From the NCBI RefSeq assembly GCF_000227745.2, contig NC_018012.1, positions 2,526,501 through 2,590,500 of the forward strand: a DNA stretch of 64,000 nt. Direction: 5' to 3'. A model generated the notes under the pieces. That model made no database searches. It was not told where the DNA came from and saw only the letters and a program-made list of their open reading frames with translations. Shown one piece after another: positions 20,310 through 28,877 of the stretch (position 1 is its first letter; each line of letters opens with the position of its first letter). This DNA is from Thiocystis violascens DSM 198 (GTDB taxonomy: Bacteria > Pseudomonadota > Gammaproteobacteria > Chromatiales > Chromatiaceae). The translations under genes were made by a program, and so were the position numbers.

Positions 20310-22160
20310 ATGCTCAAGAATCGCGTTGACCGCATCCTTTTGTCCACCATGCGCCCGACCCGCGCGTGGCGGCTATCGCCCCTGCTGCTGGCGGCCATCC
20401 TGTCCGGCTGCGCGGTCAACCCAATCCAAGAGGAGGCCAGGGTACTCGCCCCCATCCCCGTCGCGGAACTGAATCGCGCGACCTCCCTGGAAGCCCAGGG
20501 CAAGACCGCGGAGGCCGCCGAACTTTATCTCGCCCTCGCGGCCAAGGCGCAACCGCCCGCGCGCGCTCAACTCCAGCTCAAGGCGGCCCGCGCCTCTCTC
20601 GCGGGCGGTCAAATCGCACCCGCGAAGACAACCGTCGACGCGATCTCCCGTCCGGACATGACACCCTCGCAACGGGATCTGCTGCTGCTGACCGAGGCCG
20701 ATCTGGCGCTGCTGACAGACCATCCCAAGGACGCGATCGGATTGCTGGAGCGCATGCAGATTCAGACCTTACCCAAGGAACTGAAGGCCAAGCGGCTGGG
20801 AACCCTTGCCTCCGCCCAGCGCCTTGCCAACTCGCCCCTCGCCGCCGCTCAAACCCTCAACGATCTTGATCGACTGCTCGACCAACAGGACGAACGCCTG
20901 CTCAATCAGGTCTCTCTGATCTCGACATTAAGCCTGATTGGCAACACGGGATTACAGGATCTCACGAGCACAGGAAGCGGCGCGATGAAAGGTTGGGCCG
21001 AAGTCGCCCTGCTGACACGCAACGCCGGCGCCGATCCGCAACCGCTGGAGGCCCGTTACCGCCAATGGCAGCAACGGCATTCAGGGCACCCGGCGCTCCC
21101 CGAACTGGCCAGCGCCTACACGGGCACGCTTGCCGGCGGTTATGCGAACGGCGACCGGATCAGCATTCTGCTCCCGCGTGGCGGTCGCTTCGCCGCCGCC
21201 GCCAAGGCCGTGCAGGACGGCATCGAGGCCGCCGGCCGCGCGGATCGGGCGGGCCAACGGCCAAGCCTGAATTTCACGGACATCTCCAATGCCGACCGCT
21301 CCCGGGGCCTGCATGCCAAGGCAATCCAGGACGGCGCCGATTATGTGATCGGCCCCTTACAGAAGGAAGCCGTTGACGCCCTGGCGGCCGAGCGGCTGCT
21401 CGGAGTTCCGACCCTGGCGCTCAACGAGGCGACCCGAACCGACAAACGCGCCGAAAACCTCTACCAATTCTCGCTCTCGCCCGAGAACGAAGCCGCCGAG
21501 GTTGCCAGCAAGGCCTACGCCATGGGTCTGAGACACGCGCTGCTGCTCTACCCGGCGAGCGCCTGGGGCGAGCGGCTGGCAGGTGCCTTTCGGCGCCAGT
21601 GGAGTCATCAGGGAGGCACTCTGACGCGGCAGTCAAGCTACCAGCCGACCGGGGCCAGCGCCGACCGGGTGGCGGCCAAGCTACTCGGCGGGGCCGACGC
21701 GGATCTGGTGTTCCTGGTCGCGACCGCGGACATGGCGCGCAAACTTCACCCCAGCCTGCAAGCCGCGTCGACCAAACCCATCGTCGTCATCTCCACCTCC
21801 CATGTCTATTCGGGCGATTTCGACCCCAAACGCGACGCGGGACTGGTCGGACTGTATTTCGTCGATATTCCCTGGATGCTCGATGTCGGCGGCGCGGGAC
21901 CGCTCTCGCGCCGCGTCCTGAGCAAAGGCACGGACCCGCTCGCCCGGCTGCATGCCATGGGCATCGACGCCTACCGACTGGCGCCGCGTCTCGCGGACCT
22001 TGCCAAAAACCCTGGCGCCTACTATCCGGGACAGACCGGCGGACTCTCGCTCGATCGTTTGGGACGGATCCAGCGCCAGCTTGAGCTTGGACGCTTTACC
22101 GAAACTGGCCCGCGCCTGGCCGATGTCACTGCGGACAAGGACAAACCGGAGGTGCGCTGA
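20310..22160 (+). CDS. lpoA: LppC/LpoA-family lipoprotein, penicillin-binding protein activator
   Basis: An LppC-family lipoprotein of 616 residues. A signal peptide ends in a lipobox (LLLAAILSGC), so the mature protein begins with a lipidated Cys. The N-terminal half is TPR-like helical (LNRATSLEAQGKTAEAAELYLALAAKA), and the C-terminal half is a periplasmic-binding-protein fold beginning near ISILLPRGGRFAAAAKAVQDGIEAA. LpoA of E. coli activates PBP1a from the outer membrane. The start at 20310 was preferred over 20262 and 20349 because it gives a basic n-region and normal signal length. The order rsmI-lpoA-yraN-BON lipoprotein matches E. coli without diaA. Confidence 0.9.
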   Translation: MLKNRVDRILLSTMRPTRAWRLSPLLLAAILSGCAVNPIQEEARVLAPIPVAELNRATSLEAQGKTAEAAELYLALAAKAQPPARAQLQLKAARASLAGGQIAPAKTTVDAISRPDMTPSQRDLLLLTEADLALLTDHPKDAIGLLERMQIQTLPKELKAKRLGTLASAQRLANSPLAAAQTLNDLDRLLDQQDERLLNQVSLISTLSLIGNTGLQDLTSTGSGAMKGWAEVALLTRNAGADPQPLEARYRQWQQRHSGHPALPELASAYTGTLAGGYANGDRISILLPRGGRFAAAAKAVQDGIEAAGRADRAGQRPSLNFTDISNADRSRGLHAKAIQDGADYVIGPLQKEAVDALAAERLLGVPTLALNEATRTDKRAENLYQFSLSPENEAAEVASKAYAMGLRHALLLYPASAWGERLAGAFRRQWSHQGGTLTRQSSYQPTGASADRVAAKLLGGADADLVFLVATADMARKLHPSLQAASTKPIVVISTSHVYSGDFDPKRDAGLVGLYFVDIPWMLDVGGAGPLSRRVLSKGTDPLARLHAMGIDAYRLAPRLADLAKNPGAYYPGQTGGLSLDRLGRIQRQLELGRFTETGPRLADVTADKDKPEVR

Positions 22161-22165
22161 GAGGC

Positions 22166-22190
22166 AAGGGACAAGGGACAAGGGACAAGG
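22166..22190 (+). repeat. Heptamer tandem repeat AAGGGAC
   Basis: About three and a half direct copies of AAGGGAC in the 98-bp gap between lpoA and yraN. Short heptamer runs of this kind vary in copy number between strains in other genomes; no role is visible here. Confidence 0.8.
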
Positions 22191-22258
22191 AATTATTTAC
22201 AGGGCGCGAGATCCAAATAAGGCAAGCGCAATGAACGGATAGTCTTCAACGATCCGGG

Positions 22259-22645
22259 ATGGAGATGACCATGGTCAGTCAGGAATCGAAACCCAGCGCC
22301 GGGTCGGTCGGCGAGGAGATGGAGCGCCTCGCCGAGTCTTTTCTGACACGCCAGGGTCTGAAGTTCGTTGCGCGTAACCACCGCTGCCGATACGGCGAAA
22401 TCGATCTGATTCTGCGCGAGTCCGCGATGCTGGTGTTCGTGGAGGTGCGTTTTCGCCGCTCGACACGCTTCGGCAGCCCGGCGGAAACGGTCGACGCCCG
22501 CAAACAGCGACGCCTGATCGCGACCGCCAAGCACTATCTTCAGTCGCATCCCAGCGCCCTACCCTGCCGCTTCGATGTCGTCGCCATCAGCGGCCAGAAT
22601 CAGATTCAGTGGATTAAACATGCTTTTACCGCCGATTCCTCATAG
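22259..22645 (+). CDS. yraN: YraN family (UPF0102) endonuclease-like protein
   Basis: YraN/UPF0102 protein, 128 residues. It has the restriction-endonuclease-like core: GEEMERLAESFLTRQGLKFVARN, then RYGEIDLILRESAMLVFVEVRFR with the Glu-Ile-Asp and Glu-Val-Arg metal/catalytic pattern, and RRLIATAKHYL. The cellular role of the family is not settled. Alternative ATG codons exist at 22265 and 22271. The end overlaps the next gene by 26 bp. Confidence 0.93.
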   Translation: MEMTMVSQESKPSAGSVGEEMERLAESFLTRQGLKFVARNHRCRYGEIDLILRESAMLVFVEVRFRRSTRFGSPAETVDARKQRRLIATAKHYLQSHPSALPCRFDVVAISGQNQIQWIKHAFTADSS

Positions 22646-23219
22646 ATATTTGAATTTTCTCGCGGGATGTTTGGCGCTAACGGTCGCGCTGTCCGGTTGC
22701 GTTCCCCTGGTCGTGGGCGGAGCAGTGGTCGGCGCCTCTGCCGTCTATGATCGCCGTCCAGCACAGGTCGTAGCCGAAGATCAGCAGATCGAACTCACCG
22801 CCATTCATCAATTGCTCCAGGATTCCGCGATTCAGGGGCACTCCAGAATCGCGGTGACCAGCTACAACCGAACGGTCCTTCTGACCGGCCAGGCGGAATC
22901 GGCGGACGTGGTTCGCCAGGCGATCGATCATGTGAGCCGTCTCCCCAAGGTTCAGCGCGTCATCGATGAATTGACCATCGGACCCAACACCGACCTGATG
23001 CGTCAATCCGAGGACGTCTATATCACCTCGCGCGCCAAACTAGCGATGACAGCGGTCGATCTCCCGGATTTCAACGCGACCCGGATCAAGGTCGTCACCG
23101 AGGACGGCGTGGTCTATCTCCTGGGATTGGTCAGCCCGGCGGAGGCGGATGCGGCAACCGAGCGGGTGCGCTATGTCCCCGGCGTCAAGCGTGTGGTCAA
23201 ACTTTTCGAGTACCAGTAA
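22620..23219 (+). CDS. BON-domain lipoprotein (DolP/OsmY-like)
   Basis: A 199-residue lipoprotein. The signal peptide ends in ALTVALSGC, so the mature protein starts with a lipidated Cys. A short glycine/alanine segment (VVGGAVVGASAVYDRR) is followed by two BON domains, one with HSRIAVTSYNRTVLLTGQ and one with NATRIKVVTEDGVVYLLGLV. The family includes E. coli DolP (YraP), an outer-membrane protein at division sites linked to envelope integrity, and the genomic place is the same. The start at 22620 overlaps yraN. Confidence 0.9.
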   Translation: MLLPPIPHRYLNFLAGCLALTVALSGCVPLVVGGAVVGASAVYDRRPAQVVAEDQQIELTAIHQLLQDSAIQGHSRIAVTSYNRTVLLTGQAESADVVRQAIDHVSRLPKVQRVIDELTIGPNTDLMRQSEDVYITSRAKLAMTAVDLPDFNATRIKVVTEDGVVYLLGLVSPAEADAATERVRYVPGVKRVVKLFEYQ

Positions 23220-23325
23220 ACCGCGTCCAGAGCAACATGCCTGATCGCGGGCAATTCCAGCCTCGCAGTGCCTGCAACGGTTGGTGCGACGCGGTTTATA
23301 TGATGAGAAAAAAAGGTCGAACACA

Positions 23326-24762
23326 TTGAACAGAATCGCGAGCGGGGTCGCGTTTTCCGCTAATTTCCGCTCTTCGCTCACACGGATCGCCGGCGACGGC
23401 TGCCTGCTCACCGATCCGGCCGATTGCTGGCCCTACGGTTATGACAACAGCCGCCGCCACGCGCTGCCGCAGGCGGTCGTGTTCGCGACCGACGAGGCCC
23501 GGATCGCGGCGCTAGTCCGACTCTGCGCCGAAGCGGGCGTTGCGCTGATCGCGCGCGGGCGCGGCACCGGCACCACCGGCGCCACGGTGCCAGACCGGGG
23601 CGGCATCGTCCTCTCCTTCGAGCGCATGGACCGGATTCTCCGTCTCGTCCCCGCCGACCGGTTGGCGGTCGTGCAGCCGGGCGTGCTCAACGCAACCCTG
23701 CAGCAGGCACTGGAGCCACTCGGCTTCTTCTGGCCACCGGACCCCACCAGCGCGGCGACCTGCACCATCGGCGGCAATCTCGCCTACAACTCCGCCGGTC
23801 CGCGCGCGGTCAAGTACGGCACCCCGCGCGACAATACCTTGGGTCTGCGGGCCGTCGATGGATGCGGCGAGTCCTTTCGCACTGGCGTCCTGACCACCAA
23901 GGGCGTCGTTGGCTACGATCTGACGCGGCTCGTCATCGGCTCGGAGGGCACCCTCGCGCTGATCACCGAGGCCACCCTGAAGCTGACCCCGCTGCCCGAG
24001 GCCCGGCGCACGCTGCGCGCCACCTATGCCGACATCCACGCCGCCGCCGCCGCCGTCTCGGCCATCATGGCCCAACCGGTCACCCCCTGCGCGCTCGAAT
24101 TCATGGATGCCGCCGCCATCGCCACCGTGCGCCACTTCACTGAGATCGATCTGCCCGAGGGCGCGGGGGCGCTGCTGATGATCGAGGTCGACGGCCCGCG
24201 AGCCTGCATCGACGCGGCGCTGAACGCTGTGACCGCCGCCGCCCAGGTCGCGGGACTGCTCGAACTGCGACGCGCCGACTCCGCCGCCGAGGTCGCCGCA
24301 CTCTGGAAGGCGCGCAAATCGCTCTCGCCGACCCTGCGTCACATCGCCCCCAAAAAGATCAACGAGGACGTGGTCGTCCCGGTGTCGCGCATGGGCGAGT
24401 TCATTGAGGGACTGGAGCGGCTGTCGCACGAGACCGGTATTCGTATCGTCAATTTCGGTCATGCCGGCAACGGCAATATCCATGTCAACCTGCTGATCGA
24501 TCCGGACGATGCCGGGGAGGTCGAGCGTGCCCGGGATTGCCTGGACGCCATGTTTTCGCTGGTGCTGCGTCTGGGCGGAACCCTCTCGGGCGAGCATGGC
24601 GTCGGGCTGGAAAAGCGCGATTTCGTGGGCCGGGAGATCGATCCGGTCGCGCTACGGCTGATGTCGGAGATCAAGCGCGGCTTCGATCCCGCCGGGATTC
24701 TGAACCCCGGCAAGGGTTTGCCGCCGGTCGCCAGCAATGCTCAGGATGAGTCGATGGGGTGA
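23326..24762 (+). CDS. FAD-binding oxidoreductase, GlcD/D-lactate dehydrogenase family
   Basis: FAD-linked oxidase of about 478 residues. The PCMH-type FAD domain is visible in ALIARGRGTGTTGATVPDRG and CTIGGNLAYNSAGPRAVKYG, and the C-terminal cap ends with NFGHAGNGNIHVNLL and GGTLSGEHGVGLEKRDFVG, which carry the metal-binding His and Glu of the family. It probably oxidises a 2-hydroxyacid (glycolate or D-lactate) and passes electrons to the respiratory chain; substrate cannot be decided. The start is uncertain: TTG at 23326 follows an AAGGTC box, another TTG lies at 23281, and no ATG is available near the N-terminus. Confidence 0.88.
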   Translation: MNRIASGVAFSANFRSSLTRIAGDGCLLTDPADCWPYGYDNSRRHALPQAVVFATDEARIAALVRLCAEAGVALIARGRGTGTTGATVPDRGGIVLSFERMDRILRLVPADRLAVVQPGVLNATLQQALEPLGFFWPPDPTSAATCTIGGNLAYNSAGPRAVKYGTPRDNTLGLRAVDGCGESFRTGVLTTKGVVGYDLTRLVIGSEGTLALITEATLKLTPLPEARRTLRATYADIHAAAAAVSAIMAQPVTPCALEFMDAAAIATVRHFTEIDLPEGAGALLMIEVDGPRACIDAALNAVTAAAQVAGLLELRRADSAAEVAALWKARKSLSPTLRHIAPKKINEDVVVPVSRMGEFIEGLERLSHETGIRIVNFGHAGNGNIHVNLLIDPDDAGEVERARDCLDAMFSLVLRLGGTLSGEHGVGLEKRDFVGREIDPVALRLMSEIKRGFDPAGILNPGKGLPPVASNAQDESMG

Positions 24763-24858
24763 AAGGCCCCGATGAATGATGCCTTCGGTGAAGGGATTTC
24801 CCGTGCGTCCCGAGCCCAGTCGAATGGGGGACGGGCGAGAAATCCGGCTTCGGCGCGT

Positions 24859-24899
24859 GAAGCCGTTCATGGTTCGAGAGCCTCACCACGAACGGCTTC
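24859..24899. repeat. GAAGCCGTTC inverted repeat
   Basis: Arms GAAGCCGTTC and GAACGGCTTC flank a 21-bp centre. The right half, read on the minus strand, matches 45343-45373 (GAAGCCGTTCGTGGTGAGGC with one difference in the following part). It lies in the 172-bp gap between two convergent genes. Confidence 0.85.
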
Positions 24900-24934
24900 A
24901 AGGTCACCACAAGCGATCGCACATTAGGCGCGGT

Positions 24935-27304
24935 TTAGCCCTGAAGCTCCCGGCCCTCGGTTACCGGTTTTCCCTCGTCATCCTCGTCGAGGCGCGAGGA
25001 GAGGAGGTTGCCGAGGCCGTCTTCGTAAAAGAGGATGCGCGCCTGGAGCGCCGAGAGACGGGTCTCCGCTTCATCCAGTTCGCTGTCCTGGTTCAGCTTG
25101 CGGGTTTCCACTGTCTGTAATTCCTCGCGCAGGCGCGCGAGGCGTTCGCGCTCCAGACGTTCGGATTTTTCGAGCGCTTTCAAATCCCGCGTGGACTCGC
25201 GCAGGGTTTTGGTGTCGCTGGATGCGTTCCCGCGCGACCAGAAACCTTTTATGGTTCGCCGATCCGTTTCGGCGGACTGCGCGGTTGCTTCGGCGATGGT
25301 TCGCGTCAGAGTGGCGAGCTGCGTCTGCCGTGCGGCAAGTTCGGTTTCCGCCGTCTCGATTTGCTGGCGTAGAGCAGCGATCCTTGCTCCCGCCGCGCGC
25401 CCGCTCTCGCGCAGCACGGCACGGTCCGCAGCCTGCCGCGCTTCCAGGCCGCGCAGTCGGTCGATTTCCTCGCGCATGCCGGTTTGACGCACCTGAAGCG
25501 CTTCGCGCCTGCGCTTGAGATCCAGCTCGCCGATCAGCCGCTGCTCGGTCTGCTGGAGTTCGCGGTCGGTCTGGCGGATCGCCGCTTGGTGCTCCTCGCG
25601 GAGCCGTTCGATCTCCCGCGCGCGCAGGCGCAGCTCTTCCCGCGCCAATGCCTGCGACTGTTCAAAGGCTTCCCGGTGCTGGCGCAGATCCTCCGCTTCC
25701 TGAGTCTTGTGTCGCTCCCATTCCTCGCGCGCCTGCTGCAACTCGTTCGCCAGTTCGCTCCGGCGATGATCCATGCGCGCCTTGGTCTCTTGATCGAGTT
25801 GCGCCTGTACTTGCGCAACCCGCGCGCGCAACTCCTGATCGTAGGCCGTCAACTCAAGGTTGCGGCGTTGGTGCGCGAACGCCTGTTCCTGGTCGAGGTT
25901 CTCCCGGCGGCGGGCGAGCAGTTCCTGCTCGAAGGACTGTTCGGCCTGATATTTTAGCAAAGGTTCGCGAATCTCCAGTAACGCCTGGCGACGGATATGG
26001 AAGGCGTCAGGGTCCGCCTCATAGGCCTGCCACAGACGCGCGAACTCGACCGGATTCAGACGTTTCGCGGGATCCTCCGGCAGTTCGAAGCCGGGAATTT
26101 CGGCCAGGCCGCCAGCGAGATATTTGCGATACTGCAATTGCAGGCTCTCGCTGAAATAGGCGCTCACGGCGGGCGGCTCGAAGAGCTTGAGCGCGATCAG
26201 CGCGAAGAACAGAACGCCGAGGGCGGCCTGAGAAAAGCCTTCCACCGTCTCGAAATGCGGCACCCCGCGCTCGTCGGGACTCTCGCGCAGCGCTTGCAAT
26301 ATCCGGGAGCGCGCGGCGAAGGTCAGACGTGGCGGCTGCGCCTCCACCTGCCGCGCGGTCTCCTCCGCCGTCGCCTGATCGAGGCGCTGCTGCCGTTCCT
26401 GGCGCAGGAGCCGCAGCGTCTCCGATTCGGTGCTCAGGGTCTGTTCAAGCTCGCCGATGCGTTGCGCGACCGTCGCCAGGCGGGGGGCAATTTCCGCTTG
26501 CTTGGCGGTCAGCGCCTCGGCCAACCGATTGGCATTGGCCTCCCATTTGCGCGCCTCCGGCCCCCGGCCCTCGGGGCGGCCATCGCGCCCCATCAACTCG
26601 TCGCCGAAGCGGGCTTGCGCCGCCGCCAGATCCTGCCGCAGAACCGCGATTTCAGGCGCATATTCGGCCTCGATCCGGGCGCGTTGTTCGCGTTCCAGCG
26701 TCAGCGACTGATTGAGCCGCTCGATCTGCGCCTCCAGCGGTTGGGTGCGGTCTCGATACAGGGCATCGATCTGGGCGGCACGCGCATTGATCTGCTCCCT
26801 CAGCGCCGCGTCGCGCTGGGCGAAATACTGTTCGACCTGGCGCTGATGGTAGGAGGCGATATCGTCGGCCCGGATCAGCTTGGCGAGAAAGGGCGCGGTC
26901 ACATACAGCGAGACCGCGACGATGGCGACCCGGACCAGCAAACCGAACATCCAGCGCGCGAGCGGGCCGATGCCTTGATTCGTCCCAGGGATCCCGCGTC
27001 GCAAGCGCAAGACTGGCCGCTCGGATAGAATCAGCGAGGCGTCGACGATCCAGATGATCGCGAACATCAACGCGAACAGGAAAAGCCCGGCCACCGGACT
27101 CAGCCAGCCGGCTCCCTGGGGGACGATGGAGGCGCCGATCAGACCCCAGACGATTCCTTCGAGACTGGCCATCAAGAGGATGACGACCCAGGCGAAACCC
27201 AGCCAGACCGTCACGGCAGGGGTCGCCAGGTTCTCGCCGTAGGGCCTGAGCCTGAGAAAATTCAAGCGCGGGACATGAGTGAACAGATCCAAACGCATTC
27301 CCAT
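24935..27304 (-). CDS. Membrane-anchored coiled-coil protein, DUF4407-like topology
   Basis: A 789-residue protein. Near the N-terminus there are four hydrophobic helices (for example VTVWLGFAWVVILLMASLEG, PVAGLFLFALMFAIIWIVDA and VRVAIVAVSLYVTAPFL), the first two followed by IIWIVDASLILSERP, then a coiled coil from about residue 170 to 310, a further hydrophobic segment (ALGVLFFALIALKLFEPPAVSAY), and a long Gln/Glu/Arg-rich coiled coil to about 760. The arrangement resembles DUF4407 proteins, but identity was not proven. The start at 27304 has AGGAGAG 8 nt upstream; the frame is open to 27421. The function is unknown. The next two genes on the other strand are also membrane-anchored unknowns. 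Confidence 0.7.
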   Translation of the reverse strand: MGMRLDLFTHVPRLNFLRLRPYGENLATPAVTVWLGFAWVVILLMASLEGIVWGLIGASIVPQGAGWLSPVAGLFLFALMFAIIWIVDASLILSERPVLRLRRGIPGTNQGIGPLARWMFGLLVRVAIVAVSLYVTAPFLAKLIRADDIASYHQRQVEQYFAQRDAALREQINARAAQIDALYRDRTQPLEAQIERLNQSLTLEREQRARIEAEYAPEIAVLRQDLAAAQARFGDELMGRDGRPEGRGPEARKWEANANRLAEALTAKQAEIAPRLATVAQRIGELEQTLSTESETLRLLRQERQQRLDQATAEETARQVEAQPPRLTFAARSRILQALRESPDERGVPHFETVEGFSQAALGVLFFALIALKLFEPPAVSAYFSESLQLQYRKYLAGGLAEIPGFELPEDPAKRLNPVEFARLWQAYEADPDAFHIRRQALLEIREPLLKYQAEQSFEQELLARRRENLDQEQAFAHQRRNLELTAYDQELRARVAQVQAQLDQETKARMDHRRSELANELQQAREEWERHKTQEAEDLRQHREAFEQSQALAREELRLRAREIERLREEHQAAIRQTDRELQQTEQRLIGELDLKRRREALQVRQTGMREEIDRLRGLEARQAADRAVLRESGRAAGARIAALRQQIETAETELAARQTQLATLTRTIAEATAQSAETDRRTIKGFWSRGNASSDTKTLRESTRDLKALEKSERLERERLARLREELQTVETRKLNQDSELDEAETRLSALQARILFYEDGLGNLLSSRLDEDDEGKPVTEGRELQG

Positions 27305-27525
27305 CGGTTCGCTCTCCTGACCGGGCTTGCATGACGCCAGATGAAGTTTACGCTTTCGGCGAGCCGCCGACGAACGGCATTCGGCCCGCGGCTGTCGCTT
27401 GCGCCCGATCCATGGAGCCAAGCATCATGTCGCATCCGGCGGTGCCCGGTGGGTCGCGACGTTCGGCCGCTGGGCCATGCGACACCGCCTTATTTGACGA
27501 CATCTTAAGAGGTTTTCATCCCGAT

Positions 27526-27957
27526 ATGGATCGCCTGACGCGTAATGCCATCATCGTCTCCGCCATTTTGCTTGCCCTGCTGGTGTTTTCGCTGGCCTGG
27601 AACCGCTTCGGGGTCACCCCGCGCATCTGGCAGCTCAACCAACTGCTGGAACAGGATCCCGTGCTGGCGAGCTATCCGTACGATTTTCGCGCCGTCCTCT
27701 TCCTCAACGGAATCGTGACCCTGACCAGTCCGCATGCCTCGGTCGCGCCCGTCGAGCCATTCTTGAAGGCCATCGATGCCGACCTGGCGGACAAGTCATC
27801 CGAGGATCCCGTCATGCTCGCCGCTGGCGAGCGTTTCTGGAGGCAGGAGATGCGCGCGATCGAGTTGATGATCTCCCAGCCCGATGTCGACTCCGTCATC
27901 TGGTCCCTTGATCGGGCCTGGTATCACAAGCATGGTATCCGCTTGGAGCAACCCTAA
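27526..27957 (+). CDS. Small membrane-anchored hypothetical protein
   Basis: 143 residues if started at the ATG at 27526. Residues about 8-25 (IIVSAILLALLVFSLAW) form one membrane helix, followed by a soluble part with no family I recognise (RIWQLNQLLEQDPVLASYPYDFR). An AAGAGG box lies upstream at a long spacing. The frame is open to 27331, so an earlier start is possible. It is divergent from the coiled-coil gene and is followed after 113 bp by the DUF2726 gene. Confidence 0.6.
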   Translation: MDRLTRNAIIVSAILLALLVFSLAWNRFGVTPRIWQLNQLLEQDPVLASYPYDFRAVLFLNGIVTLTSPHASVAPVEPFLKAIDADLADKSSEDPVMLAAGERFWRQEMRAIELMISQPDVDSVIWSLDRAWYHKHGIRLEQP

Positions 27958-28070
27958 ACCGCGTCTCGCCGGTCGCCGGGAATCACGGCCCGTCTGGAAC
28001 CGCCGCGACCGCGTCGTTTACGCTCGGCACGGTTTCAATCCGGCCACGGGCGCTGCAAAGGTAGAAGACC

Positions 28071-28877
28071 ATGGAACATTTTTATATTTTACTGGGGCTG
28101 GGCGCCCTCTTGCTCCTCGCCTTCATCCTCAGTGTGCGGCGAAGTCTGAGAAGCCGTTTCCGCCTGCCCTATGTCGTGGACACAACCTTGTTCACGGTCT
28201 CGCAACGGGCCTTCAAGGCCGTGCTGGAGCGTGCCGTCGGCAAGGAGTATCGGGTGTACGGCAGAGTCCGCGCAGCCGACGTGATCGGTCTGCGGGCGCG
28301 ACTCTCCCGGCGCGAATGGGAGCGCGCGCAGGATCGCCTTGAAGCGCGCTGCTTCGACTTCCTGGTCTGCGCCCCGGACACGACGGCCATTGCCTGTGCC
28401 GTCAATCTGGTGCCGCGATCGCGACTGCGCAAACAACTCCCCAGGGATCGCCTCGATCGGATCTGCGCCGCCGCCGGCCTACCCTTCGTGCGCGTTCGCG
28501 AAAGCGATGTCTATTGCGTGGCGAAGATCGAAGAGCTGGTCTACGCGGCCATGCAGGCGCGCTGGGGCGTGGCCAGGGATGCGGAAATTCCGATGGAGGA
28601 TGCCGCGGCCGTACTCCAAGGTCTGTCCGCGGTCATGCTCGATCAGGACGAGGATCGCGCGGGTCGTGCAACGGCTCGACGAACCAAATCGCCGAGCCAG
28701 CCGACACGGCCAGTGCCGGCGCCAGCGCGCGTGGCGCGCGGCGATCCGCTCCCGTCACGGGTCGAGCCGCGCCGGGAGTCATCCATGCGCGCGCGCGACG
28801 ACATCGACGAAGGTCCAACGTTTCGGATTGGCGACGCGCTGGACGACGACCGGGCGGCGCGAACCAGGTCGCTTTAA
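28071..28877 (+). CDS. DUF2726 domain protein
   Basis: 268 residues. An N-terminal membrane helix (YILLGLGALLLLAFILSV) is followed by a DUF2726 domain (about residues 40-165): LFTVSQRAFKAVLERAVG, RCFDFLVCAPDTTAIACAVN and RDRLDRICAAAGLPFVRVRE. The fold of this family is nuclease-like (related to topoisomerase zinc-binding and restriction-type domains); activity is unproven. The C-terminal 100 residues are basic and low complexity. The stop overlaps the convergent GGDEF-EAL gene by 4 bp. Confidence 0.82.
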   Translation: MEHFYILLGLGALLLLAFILSVRRSLRSRFRLPYVVDTTLFTVSQRAFKAVLERAVGKEYRVYGRVRAADVIGLRARLSRREWERAQDRLEARCFDFLVCAPDTTAIACAVNLVPRSRLRKQLPRDRLDRICAAAGLPFVRVRESDVYCVAKIEELVYAAMQARWGVARDAEIPMEDAAAVLQGLSAVMLDQDEDRAGRATARRTKSPSQPTRPVPAPARVARGDPLPSRVEPRRESSMRARDDIDEGPTFRIGDALDDDRAARTRSL

